A program made the position numbers and the translations under genes. From assembly GCA_033283385.1 (NCBI GenBank), contig JAWMQQ010000003.1:62001-126000 (forward strand): a stretch of 64,000 bases of DNA. Direction: 5' to 3'. This document shows, piece after piece, positions 47,889-56,430 of the stretch. The notes beneath the pieces are model-generated. The model made no database searches, was not told the origin of the DNA, and saw only the letters and a program-made list of their open reading frames with translations. The DNA is from Mangrovimicrobium sp033283385. Lineage in GTDB: Bacteria; Pseudomonadota; Gammaproteobacteria; Pseudomonadales; Halieaceae. The first letter of the stretch is position 1. The number at the start of each line of letters is the position of its first letter.

Positions 47889-49040
47889 ATGTACAAAATT
47901 GATGCCCAAAGCAACAAGATACTCAAACTAAAGCAGAAATCGTTCGGGGAGCTAGGGTTTAAAGAAAGGGAGCATCTACAAGAGTGGATTGCGAAGGAAC
48001 CCTCAGCACTGGGAGAGGAACTGCTAATAATTCAAAAGGAATTCTCTGGATTTTCAGACACCCAGGAAAGGCTAGACCTGCTGGCTCTTGATAAGCAGGG
48101 ATCACTTGTAATTATCGAGAACAAACTGGATGACTCCGGAAGAGACGTTACCTGGCAAGCTCAGAAGTATGCTTCCTATTGCTCCAATTTATCTAAGGAC
48201 AATATTAAAAACATATTCCAGGACTACCTGAACAAGACTCAGTCTGAATTGAAAGCGGAAGATGCTCTTTCAGAGTTTTTCGACGATGCTGACTATGAAG
48301 ATATTGACCTGAACAAAGGTGTCACCCAGAGAATTATGCTGATAGCAGCACGTTTCAGGAAGGAAGTTACATCGACTGTGATGTGGCTACTGAATTTCAA
48401 ACTTAGGATTCAGTGTTTCCGAGCCACACCCTACTCCATGGGTGATGAACTATTTTTGAACATCGAGCAAATTATCCCGACGCAGGACGCTGAAGAATAC
48501 ATGATTGGAATGGCTGAAAAGGCGCGTGATGACATTGACAGTCAAACCGAATTGAAACATCGACATGTAGTTAGAAAGGAATTTTGGACAAAGCTACTTC
48601 AGGAAATGAACAGTAAATCCAATTTGTTCCAGAACATCAGCCCTAGCAAATACCACTGGATTGGTGCTGGCTCCGGCATTCGTGGCGCTGGGCTAAATTT
48701 TGTAATTACCAAGAGCTACTGCAGTGCGGAGCTCTACATCGATAGAGGCGATCAAAAAGAAAATAAGTATATGTATGACGAGTTATATTCTATGAAAAGC
48801 CAAATCGAGGCTGATTTTGGAGGCAGCTTGCTTTGGCAGAGGCTGGATGAAAAGCGGGGCAGCCGAATAAAATCAGAAATGCCAGGTAATGTTTTTGAGA
48901 AGGACCAATGGCCAGAAATGATCGACAGTATGGTTGACAGCATGATTCGATTAGAAAAAGCCCTTCGTGAGCCATTGAAAATAGTTGGCCCGAAAGTAAA
49001 AGTATATAGCCCGGAGCTTGTACAACAGCTGTCTGAGTAA
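47889..49040 (+). CDS. NucS-like nuclease-fold protein with a DUF4268-type C-terminus
   Basis: A 383-residue protein. Residues 50-100 contain a PD-(D/E)XK core resembling NucS/EndoMS: RLDLLALDKQ (D63), VIIENK (E77, K79) and the QAQKYASYC helix. The C-terminal 150 residues, with HRHVVRKEFWTKLLQEMNS and YDELYSMKSQIEADFGGSLLW, match the DUF4268 domain that often sits on such nuclease-like proteins in defence islands. Probable substrate is DNA; no partner gene is obvious. It is divergent from hsdR, with about 220 bases between the starts. Confidence 0.75.
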   Translation: MYKIDAQSNKILKLKQKSFGELGFKEREHLQEWIAKEPSALGEELLIIQKEFSGFSDTQERLDLLALDKQGSLVIIENKLDDSGRDVTWQAQKYASYCSNLSKDNIKNIFQDYLNKTQSELKAEDALSEFFDDADYEDIDLNKGVTQRIMLIAARFRKEVTSTVMWLLNFKLRIQCFRATPYSMGDELFLNIEQIIPTQDAEEYMIGMAEKARDDIDSQTELKHRHVVRKEFWTKLLQEMNSKSNLFQNISPSKYHWIGAGSGIRGAGLNFVITKSYCSAELYIDRGDQKENKYMYDELYSMKSQIEADFGGSLLWQRLDEKRGSRIKSEMPGNVFEKDQWPEMIDSMVDSMIRLEKALREPLKIVGPKVKVYSPELVQQLSE

Positions 49041-49220
49041 GGAGGAAATCAGTGGTCAACAGAGCGGCGGAATCAGGCCGCAGCTTTCAATACCCAACTG
49101 GAATCAGAAGCTTTCTTTACGCAAGTCCTGGCTGGCTCACAAAGAGAGGCGCGTTCCTTCTTAAATTTTCTTCTCCTCTGGAATAATCGCTCTACCTTTC
49201 GTTGTTGAAGGAACCCCAAC

Positions 49221-50237
49221 TTGAATTCATCGACAGTTCGCCGAAGTACCCGGCTTCTCAATGCGGTACTCCAACTCCATAAAGGCGGGTATCAAAATTT
49301 AGCTATCTATCCGGGCTTATCTCCCAATGGACTACATTGGCGTTGTGCGCTCATTCCCTTCCAGGAGTTAGTCATTGATGGAGGAAAAATCAAATTACTC
49401 GAATCTGAGTCGCTGGAGGCAGCAAGCCACTCGAGTGGCGAGGCCGGAAATCAATACTTCGGCTGGGATGACTGTCAAAGCGACAACGCCAGAGAACTTG
49501 CAAAGAAGATATTGAGCAGGTTTCCGAGATTATTATCCGCCTGTCGAGGCATCAATAATGAATATTCAGGCTGGCTGGTTTCATCCGTCGGCCACGCAGA
49601 GGCAGGCCATCTACCTATTCATTTTTCAGACCATGGTGCAGAAAGCAATCGTGACTTGATTGGATCAATGTCGAACAATCCGCCTCCCCTGCAATCCTTA
49701 TGTCGCATTGGGGGAAAGCAATGTCTGTTTAGTAGAGCGCGTCACCTGAAGGCAGATGATGACTGGCATACTGCCTACATTCGACTCATTGATAGCTGGC
49801 GATCAGCTTCAATAAGGCGCCTACCAGCGTATCCAATAGAGTCAGGTGACGTATTCGAAATTGGCGCTTATTGGGAGGGCGCTATTTGGTACATCCAGGA
49901 AATTCTCGGCATTTGTAATATCCCGGATTTTCTCAACGAACTTAAAGCCACTTCTTCCTCGTCGGAACGCTGGGCAACGTTCTTTGCCGTTTGGGACAGT
50001 GAAGGCCAACTCGTATACCTGGTAGCTTTCTTGATTCGCCACCTACTCAACACCGCAGATAAACAAAGCTTGGATCGTACTCAAAGATGCTCTTATGAAG
50101 AGCATCTCCAAATATTCGAATCAAGGTACAAAGAAACTGGTATGACGTTTCCCAATCCATATTTTGGGGGTAGCAATCCTCTTCATTTGGGAATAGTACT
50201 ATCTGAGTCAGTGTCCGCGTCGCGTTTGCTTAGTTAA
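49221..50237 (+). CDS. hypothetical protein in the defence island
   Basis: A 338-residue soluble protein starting at a TTG with AAGGAA nine bases upstream; there is no ATG nearby. Recognisable blocks are LLNAVLQLHKGGYQNLAIYP near the N-terminus and GLHWRCALIPFQEL; the first resembles short-pattern proteins found next to type I restriction systems in other islands, but I cannot name a family. There is no signal peptide, membrane segment or clear catalytic motif. It converges with a small gene on the other strand, overlapping by four bases. Confidence 0.65.
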   Translation: MNSSTVRRSTRLLNAVLQLHKGGYQNLAIYPGLSPNGLHWRCALIPFQELVIDGGKIKLLESESLEAASHSSGEAGNQYFGWDDCQSDNARELAKKILSRFPRLLSACRGINNEYSGWLVSSVGHAEAGHLPIHFSDHGAESNRDLIGSMSNNPPPLQSLCRIGGKQCLFSRARHLKADDDWHTAYIRLIDSWRSASIRRLPAYPIESGDVFEIGAYWEGAIWYIQEILGICNIPDFLNELKATSSSSERWATFFAVWDSEGQLVYLVAFLIRHLLNTADKQSLDRTQRCSYEEHLQIFESRYKETGMTFPNPYFGGSNPLHLGIVLSESVSASRLLS

Positions 50238-50575
50238 ACTGCTTTCAGGCTTGGCTCCAATATAATATTTCTGATTAGCCATCCATTGCCTTTCGTTCCT
50301 GATACGCTCAAAGCTTTCATTCTAACGGTAGCCGAGTCTGGGAATTCTCCCGCTGCCAGCTTACGGATGAATTCAGACTGCTCTACACCTTTATAGTCAT
50401 TACTGCGCCCACTAAGAGAAACGTCAAACTTCTTAAACGATTCTCCGCGCTTCCTTATCAGGTAAGGGAAAATTTTTACTGGTGGCATGGAATTGTCGTA
50501 TTGCCATGCACCCATCAATATTCCTTGTTCATTCACCATAACCTTCTCTCCACAAATTCCTAAATGTTGCATCAC
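50234..50575 (-). CDS. small hypothetical protein
   Basis: A 113-residue protein with a basic middle (PYLIRKRGESFKKFDVSLSG) and no hydrophobic segment. It starts at tandem ATGs (50575, 50572); a further ATG at 50539 is possible. It ends with four bases overlapping the convergent 338-residue gene. Codon use fits the AT-richer island. No family is recognised. Confidence 0.5.
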   Translation of the reverse strand: MMQHLGICGEKVMVNEQGILMGAWQYDNSMPPVKIFPYLIRKRGESFKKFDVSLSGRSNDYKGVEQSEFIRKLAAGEFPDSATVRMKALSVSGTKGNGWLIRNIILEPSLKAV

Positions 50576-50729
50576 TAGTCTCTCCTAGCCGCCACACCAC
50601 TCTCCCAGGTGTCGGAACGGTCTTTCCCGTCGTCCACTGCTCACCAGATACAAGATGCTTTCCCCGCCGAAGCCCCAATTCGCTTAGGCAAGTACCAACA
50701 ATTCTTGCTGGAATCCCCGGACCTGCCAC
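50529..50729 (-). CDS. possible short protein or gene remnant
   Basis: A 66-codon frame from a GTG gives a protein-like sequence ending GRVVWRLGETSDATFRNLW and REGYGE, with LRRGKHLVSGEQW in the middle. It overlaps the start of the 113-residue gene in another frame and lies 74 bases after the 301-residue gene. The GTG is not supported by a good ribosome binding site, and the frame is closed shortly upstream, so this may be the tail of a broken gene. Confidence 0.3.
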   Translation of the reverse strand: MAGPGIPARIVGTCLSELGLRRGKHLVSGEQWTTGKTVPTPGRVVWRLGETSDATFRNLWREGYGE

Positions 50730-50803
50730 TACACAGGCGAGAGAGGGACCCTGGCACAGTTGCGGGTGTTATTTGCGCCACCGCCCGCTGGGCTATCCTG
50801 GCT

Positions 50804-51709
50804 TTAGTCCAAACCCAATTCTTTTCGAGATTTGCTCTCCCACCGCACTCCTCGGACGATCCCAGGAACTCCGGTCGTTTGGCTGGGGCGCCTCCAATAC
50901 GGACTCGGCATCTTCTCGAGAGCGGATAGGGCTTCAGTGAAAGAGTCGTAGTACCTCTCCTCACCCTTCTTCCCGATGGCAAATCCCTTTTTGCGTTTCA
51001 AGCCGGGACTAAAAAAGCTGCCGTCTTTCGCCACTGGAACGGATACATGGGCCTTGTTCCTCGGAGGCTGATACTCCATAAAGCGACCTTTCCCACGCAT
51101 CCACCTCAACGCATCGGTGACTGGAACTTCGAGCATTTTTGAATGTTCACCAATGCCGCGCTTTATCGACTTATCTTGGTTTAGCGAGTTCCGAACACTC
51201 TGCTCCTCCAATCCAGTCAGCAGTGAAAGTTCATGTATCGTGAGCCCTTCAGCCACCCCATCGGGAAAGTCGTCCCAGTACTCGACTGGATGACCTGGGC
51301 CATGGATTACCAGCTCTCGTGTGTTATCGCTTTCGTAGATTTTGTCGCGCGCATAGGCTGTTTGCAGTGAGGCCACGCACCCCAAGGGCATTGTGCAGCC
51401 GAAGAAGTCCGTGAGTGGCAGCGCCGCATATACAAACGCAAATGCGTGGTAGATATCTTCTGTGGCGACACAACATGGACGATCCTCATACCCGTAGGCT
51501 CTCAACTTGTCGAATACCTGAAACATCTTGTTTGTTACGGGATCCATGTACTTCTGAGCGAGTTCCTCGATACCAGTAAGCAGGGGCTCCCCGGTCTTGA
51601 AGATATTGGCGGACAATTCCAAGACTGCGATCCCTTCCGCAGCTTCTACAAGCAGCTCATCCGAGGTATATAGCTCTGGTTTGGCAGGGGATAGCATACG
51701 AGCTTCCAT
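50804..51709 (-). CDS. hypothetical protein with a possible helix-turn-helix
   Basis: A 301-residue protein of unknown family. Residues about 165-215 (GLTIHELSLLTGLEEQSVRN and following) look like a helix-turn-helix, and the C-terminal 90 residues are basic with GLKRKKGFAIGKKGEERYYD. Two starts are possible: the ATG at 51709, or the one at 51697 that has GGAAG five bases upstream. No nuclease, membrane or signal feature is visible. A DNA-binding role is plausible but unproven. Confidence 0.6.
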   Translation of the reverse strand: MEARMLSPAKPELYTSDELLVEAAEGIAVLELSANIFKTGEPLLTGIEELAQKYMDPVTNKMFQVFDKLRAYGYEDRPCCVATEDIYHAFAFVYAALPLTDFFGCTMPLGCVASLQTAYARDKIYESDNTRELVIHGPGHPVEYWDDFPDGVAEGLTIHELSLLTGLEEQSVRNSLNQDKSIKRGIGEHSKMLEVPVTDALRWMRGKGRFMEYQPPRNKAHVSVPVAKDGSFFSPGLKRKKGFAIGKKGEERYYDSFTEALSALEKMPSPYWRRPSQTTGVPGIVRGVRWESKSRKELGLD

Positions 51710-51822
51710 ATCTGTTTAGTTACCATGAACATAATATATAGCCTGATAAAAAGCCGTGTAAACAGGCTATTTATTATATTAATGTATACTTTTTTACCTG
51801 TGGCCAAACGGGGACTACGAGG

Positions 51823-52146
51823 ATGCGACTGAGTAGGCACACTGCAATAACGATAATGATCGCTTTCGCATCTGTCCGTGCTAGCGTCCATACCCCCATC
51901 CCCCGCTCCGGCAACGACTGCCCCCGAGGCTACTACCAGGCCGGCGACTACTGCCAACCGATCAATCCAACCGACAACACCCAGGTCATCACCAAGCAAG
52001 GCAAAAACTTCCCTCGAGGCTTCTACTCAGCGGGAGACTACTGCAGGCGGGTTAGTGGCTCGGATCGGGAGGCTGTGCCTAGGGAAGAAGGCAGGAACTG
52101 TCCGGGGGGATGGCATCGGACTGGGGATCATTATGTGGAGAGCTGA
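51823..52146 (+). CDS. small secreted protein with three CPRGYYxxGDYC repeats
   Basis: A 107-residue protein with a signal peptide-like N-terminus (ITIMIAFASVRASVHT) and three degenerate repeats: CPRGYYQAGDYCQP, FPRGFYSAGDYCRR, and CPGGWHRTGDHYVE. The second lacks the first cysteine and the third lacks the last one, so only the first unit can form its own disulfide. Proteins of this pattern occur in many proteobacteria without assigned function. It lies alone between two minus-strand genes. Confidence 0.65.
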   Translation: MRLSRHTAITIMIAFASVRASVHTPIPRSGNDCPRGYYQAGDYCQPINPTDNTQVITKQGKNFPRGFYSAGDYCRRVSGSDREAVPREEGRNCPGGWHRTGDHYVES

Positions 52147-52233
52147 GATAACCCGGCAGTTCGAAATAACGCACAGATTTAGGCTGCTTTCACGCAATGG
52201 TGGACTCTATTTAGACGCTCAAGATCACCCACG

Positions 52234-52965
52234 TTAGATTCGGCGTCCTTTGTTTAGGCTTGCCAGCCTAGCTTGTTGATTTCTCTCCTCCTGCTTAACC
52301 AAGCCCTCTAACCGCTCGTTATCTAGCCTACCATCCGGCTTTCGGCTTATATTTCTTATATGGTCTGCAAGTGAGGCTTCACCATCCAAGTATTTGCTGA
52401 GCGGATATACGGGAACTTCTCTATCAAACTCCAGCAGCATCATTTGGTGCATCGAGGACCACATAGTCTTTATACATCTACGCGCCCAATACCGGTCGTC
52501 TTCGGTATGCTCAGTAGAAAATTTCAGCCAAGATATCGTTTTCAATATGTCTTTTATGTTTTCATATGGGTACAACCCAACTTCACCACTCGATCCGAAA
52601 TTCCTAAATACACCTCTCAATGAATCGATCACAATCGAGAGATCTTTTTGAGTCTTAGCAAAATCTTCCTCTGTAGGATCTTCCAAATATGTGTATTGAA
52701 TTGCCTGTTGACAAGCTGGAATCAATATACTCCATAATGTTCTCAGAGCCGAAAGATAACTTACTCGCCGCTGGAAGCAAAAGCCCAGCCAAGCCGCAGG
52801 TATTGCGATAAAAAATGGAACCAAATCTTTAAAAGTTTGGTACGCGACACTAGCTGTACCGTTTTCATCTGGAAAAAATATACGTAACAATATGCCAATC
52901 GCTATTATGAACGCATACACCAGCAAGACTATGACCGTCCATAGATAAAGGCTCTTTCTAGTCAT
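52234..52965 (-). CDS. two-helix membrane protein paired with a HEPN gene
   Basis: A 243-residue protein with two hydrophobic helices in the first 70 residues (YLWTVIVLLVYAFIIAIGIL, and LVPFFIAIPAAWLGFCF) followed by a 170-residue cytosolic part rich in aromatic and charged residues, with RRCIKTMWSSMHQMM near 160. It follows the HEPN gene on the same strand with 38 bases between them, so both are likely in one operon. The architecture (short 2TM plus soluble domain) recalls defence-effector membrane proteins, but no family is recognised. Confidence 0.6.
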   Translation of the reverse strand: MTRKSLYLWTVIVLLVYAFIIAIGILLRIFFPDENGTASVAYQTFKDLVPFFIAIPAAWLGFCFQRRVSYLSALRTLWSILIPACQQAIQYTYLEDPTEEDFAKTQKDLSIVIDSLRGVFRNFGSSGEVGLYPYENIKDILKTISWLKFSTEHTEDDRYWARRCIKTMWSSMHQMMLLEFDREVPVYPLSKYLDGEASLADHIRNISRKPDGRLDNERLEGLVKQEERNQQARLASLNKGRRI

Positions 52966-53003
52966 CCTTTCATATCCTGATACTGCTTACTTCGTAGTGA
53001 TAA

Positions 53004-53528
53004 TTACACGTCCGTCCGAATTTTCGTATCGCGTAATTCTTTAACTTTAGGGTCAATATGTAGAACTGATTTCTTGCGAACTGAAACTCTAGACCATCCA
53101 TCGTATGAATAATTTGCGTTAAACGCATGAACAGTTTGGTCGAGTAGTTCAACTATATTTAGCGCTATTTCTCGACATTCAGACAGCTTATACACCTGGC
53201 CACCATGAACAAGACTATTACGCATCCCAACTGCTTTTTTTACATGTTGCCAATGCCTATTACCGATAACTTCCGGTAAGCGTCTATTTTTCGGGTCAAA
53301 ACAAGGCCATACGTCGGCTTGTGCTTTAAAACCTTGAATTCTACCCAGAATTAGCTTCGTATCTTTGGTCCTGAAGCCGGCAGAAACTATGAGCTGCTTT
53401 AACGTACGATGTATGATCTTCTCAAATGTGAAAATGGACGTAAGGAGTGCTTCAGTATCGTGCCCGTTATTTATCAAGCAATTAATACGGGCTTTCGCCT
53501 CTCCATATCCTAGTTTTACAGGATACAT
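53004..53528 (-). CDS. HEPN domain protein
   Basis: A 174-residue helical protein with the HEPN catalytic signature RNSLVH (R103-x4-H108) in VGMRNSLVHGGQ; an earlier helix has IFTFEKIIHRTLKQL. HEPN proteins with this RX4-6H motif are metal-independent ribonucleases frequent in toxin-antitoxin, CRISPR and abortive-infection systems. There is no MNT partner next to it; instead a two-helix membrane protein follows in the same operon. The HEPN assignment is firm; its biological role is inferred. Confidence 0.72.
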   Translation of the reverse strand: MYPVKLGYGEAKARINCLINNGHDTEALLTSIFTFEKIIHRTLKQLIVSAGFRTKDTKLILGRIQGFKAQADVWPCFDPKNRRLPEVIGNRHWQHVKKAVGMRNSLVHGGQVYKLSECREIALNIVELLDQTVHAFNANYSYDGWSRVSVRKKSVLHIDPKVKELRDTKIRTDV

Positions 53529-54132
53529 AAACTCTCCATGAAGTAGCTGGGTACTTGAACAATTCTATGTGAAATACCAGCAGTTATCGATTTTTGCGAA
53601 CTTGTAGAACCCATATCGCAACCAAATATTTGCAGTTCTTGTAGCGAACTCAAAGAGAAGTAAGATACACACCGCTCTGAAATCTACATTTCAAAAGGTT
53701 GGTACCTTATCGGGCACCGACATTCAAAAGACACACCCAAGAAGCCCCTCCGCGCTTCCTAAGAGCACCAGCCTGCAGCGGTCAACTAATCCCTGACACC
53801 CGCATACGGCCCTTTATATACCCTGTACCCAGCTTGATTTGCGCCGCCCATAGTGGATCCCCATATCGCGTGTCTCGGACTGCTGCGTCATGACACGTGT
53901 ATTCGGGAATTTCCGATTGAAAGTATTTCCTGGCCGAGGATATATCCAGTTTGGCAGTACGCGGAGAGAACTTCAGCCGAGTCTCGATATCGCGAATTTA
54001 CTTTCCCGTCCAATGTCCATGCCTGTTGTGCCTATAATCACCCCTGCGCGGGAATTCGCTTTCCCATTAAATGGATCGCCACAAACTCCAATTCAATTCC
54101 ACAAAAAAACCAATAACACCAGGAAACATGAT
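53529..54132. other. intergenic stretch at the right edge of the island
   Basis: About 600 bases with no supported gene. TTGAAA (53917-53922), an 18-base spacer and TATATC (53941-53946) could be a promoter for the SDR-VOC-YqaA operon. GC content rises toward the right. No copy of the tRNA 3' end is seen here. Confidence 0.4.
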
Positions 54133-55002
54133 ATGGCACTACTTTCCGATAAAGTCGTCATCGTCACCGGCGCAGGCAGAGGGATCGGCAGGGCTGTCGC
54201 TCTGGCTGCCGCCGCAGCAGGTGCCCGGGTCGTGGTCGCCGACACCGGTGTCGACATGCAAGGTGGCGACGCAGAGTCCGGAATCGCCGATCGTGTAGTC
54301 TCCGAAATCGTGGCTGCCGGTCACCAGGCCGTTGCCGCCACCGATTCGGTTACACACGGTGAAGGTGCGCAGCGGATCGTCGATACTGCGCTATCCACCT
54401 GGGGACGCGTGGACGGGCTGGTTTGCTGCGCCGCTATCGTACGCCACAAGCCGTTCCTCGAGGTGACCGAAGACGATTTCTCAGCCACTCTCGACGTTCA
54501 CCTGAAGGGACATTTCCTGATGTACCAGGCGACCCTGCGGGAGATGATCGAGCGCAAGATCAAGGGCTCACTGATCGGTGTAAGCTCCGGCTACGTGCTG
54601 GGTGATCCGAACCGCGCGGCCTACCGTTCTGCCAAGGCGGGAATTGTCGCGTTGACGAAAAGTGTCGCCCATGTGGCAGCGGAGCACGGTGTGCGTGCCA
54701 ACCTGATAGCCCCGATCGCCAACACGCGACTGACCGAAGCAGCCAACCTCCGCTTCGACTCCGAACCTGGCGATATCGGTCCAATGGCCGTTTACCTCCT
54801 GTCCGACCGTAGCGAGGGTATCAATGGCGAGATTTTCAGCGTAAGCGGTAATACCCTGAGCACCTGGGAAGATCCCTTCGAGCGTCGCACTGCCCGCCAT
54901 CATCAGCGCTGGCAACAGGAGGATATCGATGAAGTGATGCCGTGGTTGCGTAGCGGCACCAGGCCTCTGCCGCCAGTGCCGCCCTTACCCGACAAAAAAT
55001 AG
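54133..55002 (+). CDS. short-chain dehydrogenase/reductase
   Basis: A 289-residue NAD(P)-dependent oxidoreductase. VTGAGRGIGRA is near residue 12, and the catalytic Ser and Tyr/Lys lie in GVSSGYVLG and AAYRSAKAG. VCCAAI replaces the usual NNAG. The frame is open far upstream, but the ATG at 54133, eight bases after AGGA, fits the family. It is followed after 31 bases by a VOC gene and then, overlapping, by a YqaA-like gene; a shared small-molecule or lipid oxidation pathway is a guess. Confidence 0.85.
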   Translation: MALLSDKVVIVTGAGRGIGRAVALAAAAAGARVVVADTGVDMQGGDAESGIADRVVSEIVAAGHQAVAATDSVTHGEGAQRIVDTALSTWGRVDGLVCCAAIVRHKPFLEVTEDDFSATLDVHLKGHFLMYQATLREMIERKIKGSLIGVSSGYVLGDPNRAAYRSAKAGIVALTKSVAHVAAEHGVRANLIAPIANTRLTEAANLRFDSEPGDIGPMAVYLLSDRSEGINGEIFSVSGNTLSTWEDPFERRTARHHQRWQQEDIDEVMPWLRSGTRPLPPVPPLPDKK

Positions 55003-55033
55003 AAAAGCGACATGGAAGGAAGGAAGAAATTTG

Positions 55034-55903
55034 ATGCAAGCAGCGAATTCAGAAGATGACAGGGTCCGGATTGAACGGATCATTCATACCATTCACGCTA
55101 CGGAGAATATCCAGGACTGTCGCCGGAAGTACCTCGATATCCTCGGCGGATTGCTTTTCGCAGAGAGCTATTTCGCAGCAGAAGATCGTGATATGGCGCT
55201 GCTCTACGCCGCGAACCACATGATCGAGCCCATGGCCCCCAGGGATCCGTCACGAAACGACGTGCCCTTTGCCCGCTACCTGAAAAACTACGGGCAGGGT
55301 TTTCACTCATTCGAGTTGAAGGTTGCCAATGGGCCCGAGGCAGCAGCTCACTTCAAGGAGGCGGGTTGCAAGCTGGCTTCCGAATATGGGCAGTTCTTTT
55401 TTGTACGCGAACAGTCCACCGGCGGCGTGCTGCTGGAGGTATGCGAACTCCCCATGCCCAACGACCCCTATGAGCGCAAGGGCTGGAATACGGACTGGTC
55501 GGCAGGACACCCCAGCGGATTGGCCAGGCTGGATCATATCGCCTGTGTCGTGGCGGACCTGCAGCCCGTACTGCATTTTTTTACCGAACTGTGCAACGGC
55601 GAGGTTCTCCACGATGAACAGGTAGAGTTGCCGCAACCCGCCCGGCGGATACTACTGCAACTGGGAGATACCCGGGTCGCCTTCTCACAACCCGACGGCC
55701 CCGGGGTACTCAACGATTTCCTGGCTCCGCCCACATCGGGCATCTACGCACTGGTGTGGCAGGTGGTGGATGAACAAAAGGCAGAGACGTTTTTTCACGA
55801 CAGGAAGCTGCTCACTACTCGAGAAGACTGCATTTCCTCGGGCTTTGCCATCGAGCCAGAACATTTTCTCGGGGCACGGCACGAATTTATTGCCCTTCGA
55901 TGA
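55034..55903 (+). CDS. VOC (glyoxalase/dioxygenase superfamily) protein
   Basis: A 289-residue protein with two vicinal-oxygen-chelate modules: ERIIHTIHATENIQDCRRKY opening the first and GLARLDHIACVVADLQPVLH opening the second. Metal ligands expected at the start of each module and in LLEVCELP and HEFIALR are partly present. It could be an extradiol-type dioxygenase or a non-catalytic sensor. It starts at the ATG at 55034, after a purine-rich AAGGAAGGAAG. Its stop overlaps the next start as ATGA. Confidence 0.75.
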   Translation: MQAANSEDDRVRIERIIHTIHATENIQDCRRKYLDILGGLLFAESYFAAEDRDMALLYAANHMIEPMAPRDPSRNDVPFARYLKNYGQGFHSFELKVANGPEAAAHFKEAGCKLASEYGQFFFVREQSTGGVLLEVCELPMPNDPYERKGWNTDWSAGHPSGLARLDHIACVVADLQPVLHFFTELCNGEVLHDEQVELPQPARRILLQLGDTRVAFSQPDGPGVLNDFLAPPTSGIYALVWQVVDEQKAETFFHDRKLLTTREDCISSGFAIEPEHFLGARHEFIALR

Positions 55904-56322
55904 GCGTCTACCTCAGCCTCTTTGCGGGTGCATTCCTGGCGGCCACCCTTGTGCCGGCCTACTCCGAACTCCTGTTTGCGGCTCTGCTGCAGCAGGGTTA
56001 CGACCCGCTTGCGCTGTGGTGCTGGGCGACCGCCGGGAATACCCTGGGTTCCGCCGTAAACTGGGCCCTGGGGCGCTACCTGCTGCACTTCCAGCATCGC
56101 CGCTGGTTCCCCTTCCGGCAGGATCGCCTCGGTGTGGCACAGCGCTGGTTCCAGCGCTACGGTGTGTGGTCGCTGCTGCTGGCGTGGTTGCCGGTAGGCG
56201 GCGATGCGCTGACGTTTATCGCGGGCATGATGCGGGTCCGCTTCTCCCTGTTCCTGCTGCTCACAGCCATCGGGAAAGGCACCCGCTACGCAATGTTGCT
56301 GGGATTACTGGCACTGTTCTGA
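55900..56322 (+). CDS. YqaA/DedA family (SNARE-associated) membrane protein
   Basis: A 140-residue inner-membrane protein with four hydrophobic segments and the YqaA pattern PAYSELLFAALLQQG, WATAGNTLGSAVNWALGRYL and WLPVGGDALTFIAGMMRV. DedA-superfamily members are linked to lipid carrier recycling. The start overlaps the VOC stop by four bases, so it is the third gene of the SDR-VOC unit. Its relation to those enzymes is unclear. Confidence 0.85.
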   Translation: MSVYLSLFAGAFLAATLVPAYSELLFAALLQQGYDPLALWCWATAGNTLGSAVNWALGRYLLHFQHRRWFPFRQDRLGVAQRWFQRYGVWSLLLAWLPVGGDALTFIAGMMRVRFSLFLLLTAIGKGTRYAMLLGLLALF

Positions 56323-56430
56323 CCCACTGCCAAACCCGGAAAGCTTCGTGCCGGGGGTGCAGTCCTTGCGCGGCCTCTTTGCCGCTACAATGGGCGGACC
56401 AAAAACTACCGGTCCGGGGACGTTGGCGAC

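Larger units (their letters stand above)
39349..54132. mobile_element. AT-richer accessory (defence) island next to a tRNA
   Basis: Sequence between the tRNA and the SDR gene has clearly lower GC, different codon use, wider spacing and several unrecognised genes, compared with compact high-GC DNA on both sides. It encodes a type I restriction-modification operon, nuclease-like proteins and a HEPN protein. No integrase, transposase or repeated tRNA 3' end was found, so the mode of acquisition and the right boundary are uncertain. Confidence 0.55.

Noticed and set aside
52234..53528. HEPN/MNT toxin-antitoxin pair
   Set aside because: No MNT nucleotidyltransferase motif is present in either neighbour.
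39349..54132. CRISPR array or integrase in the island
   Set aside because: No regularly spaced repeats and no tyrosine or serine recombinase gene could be found.
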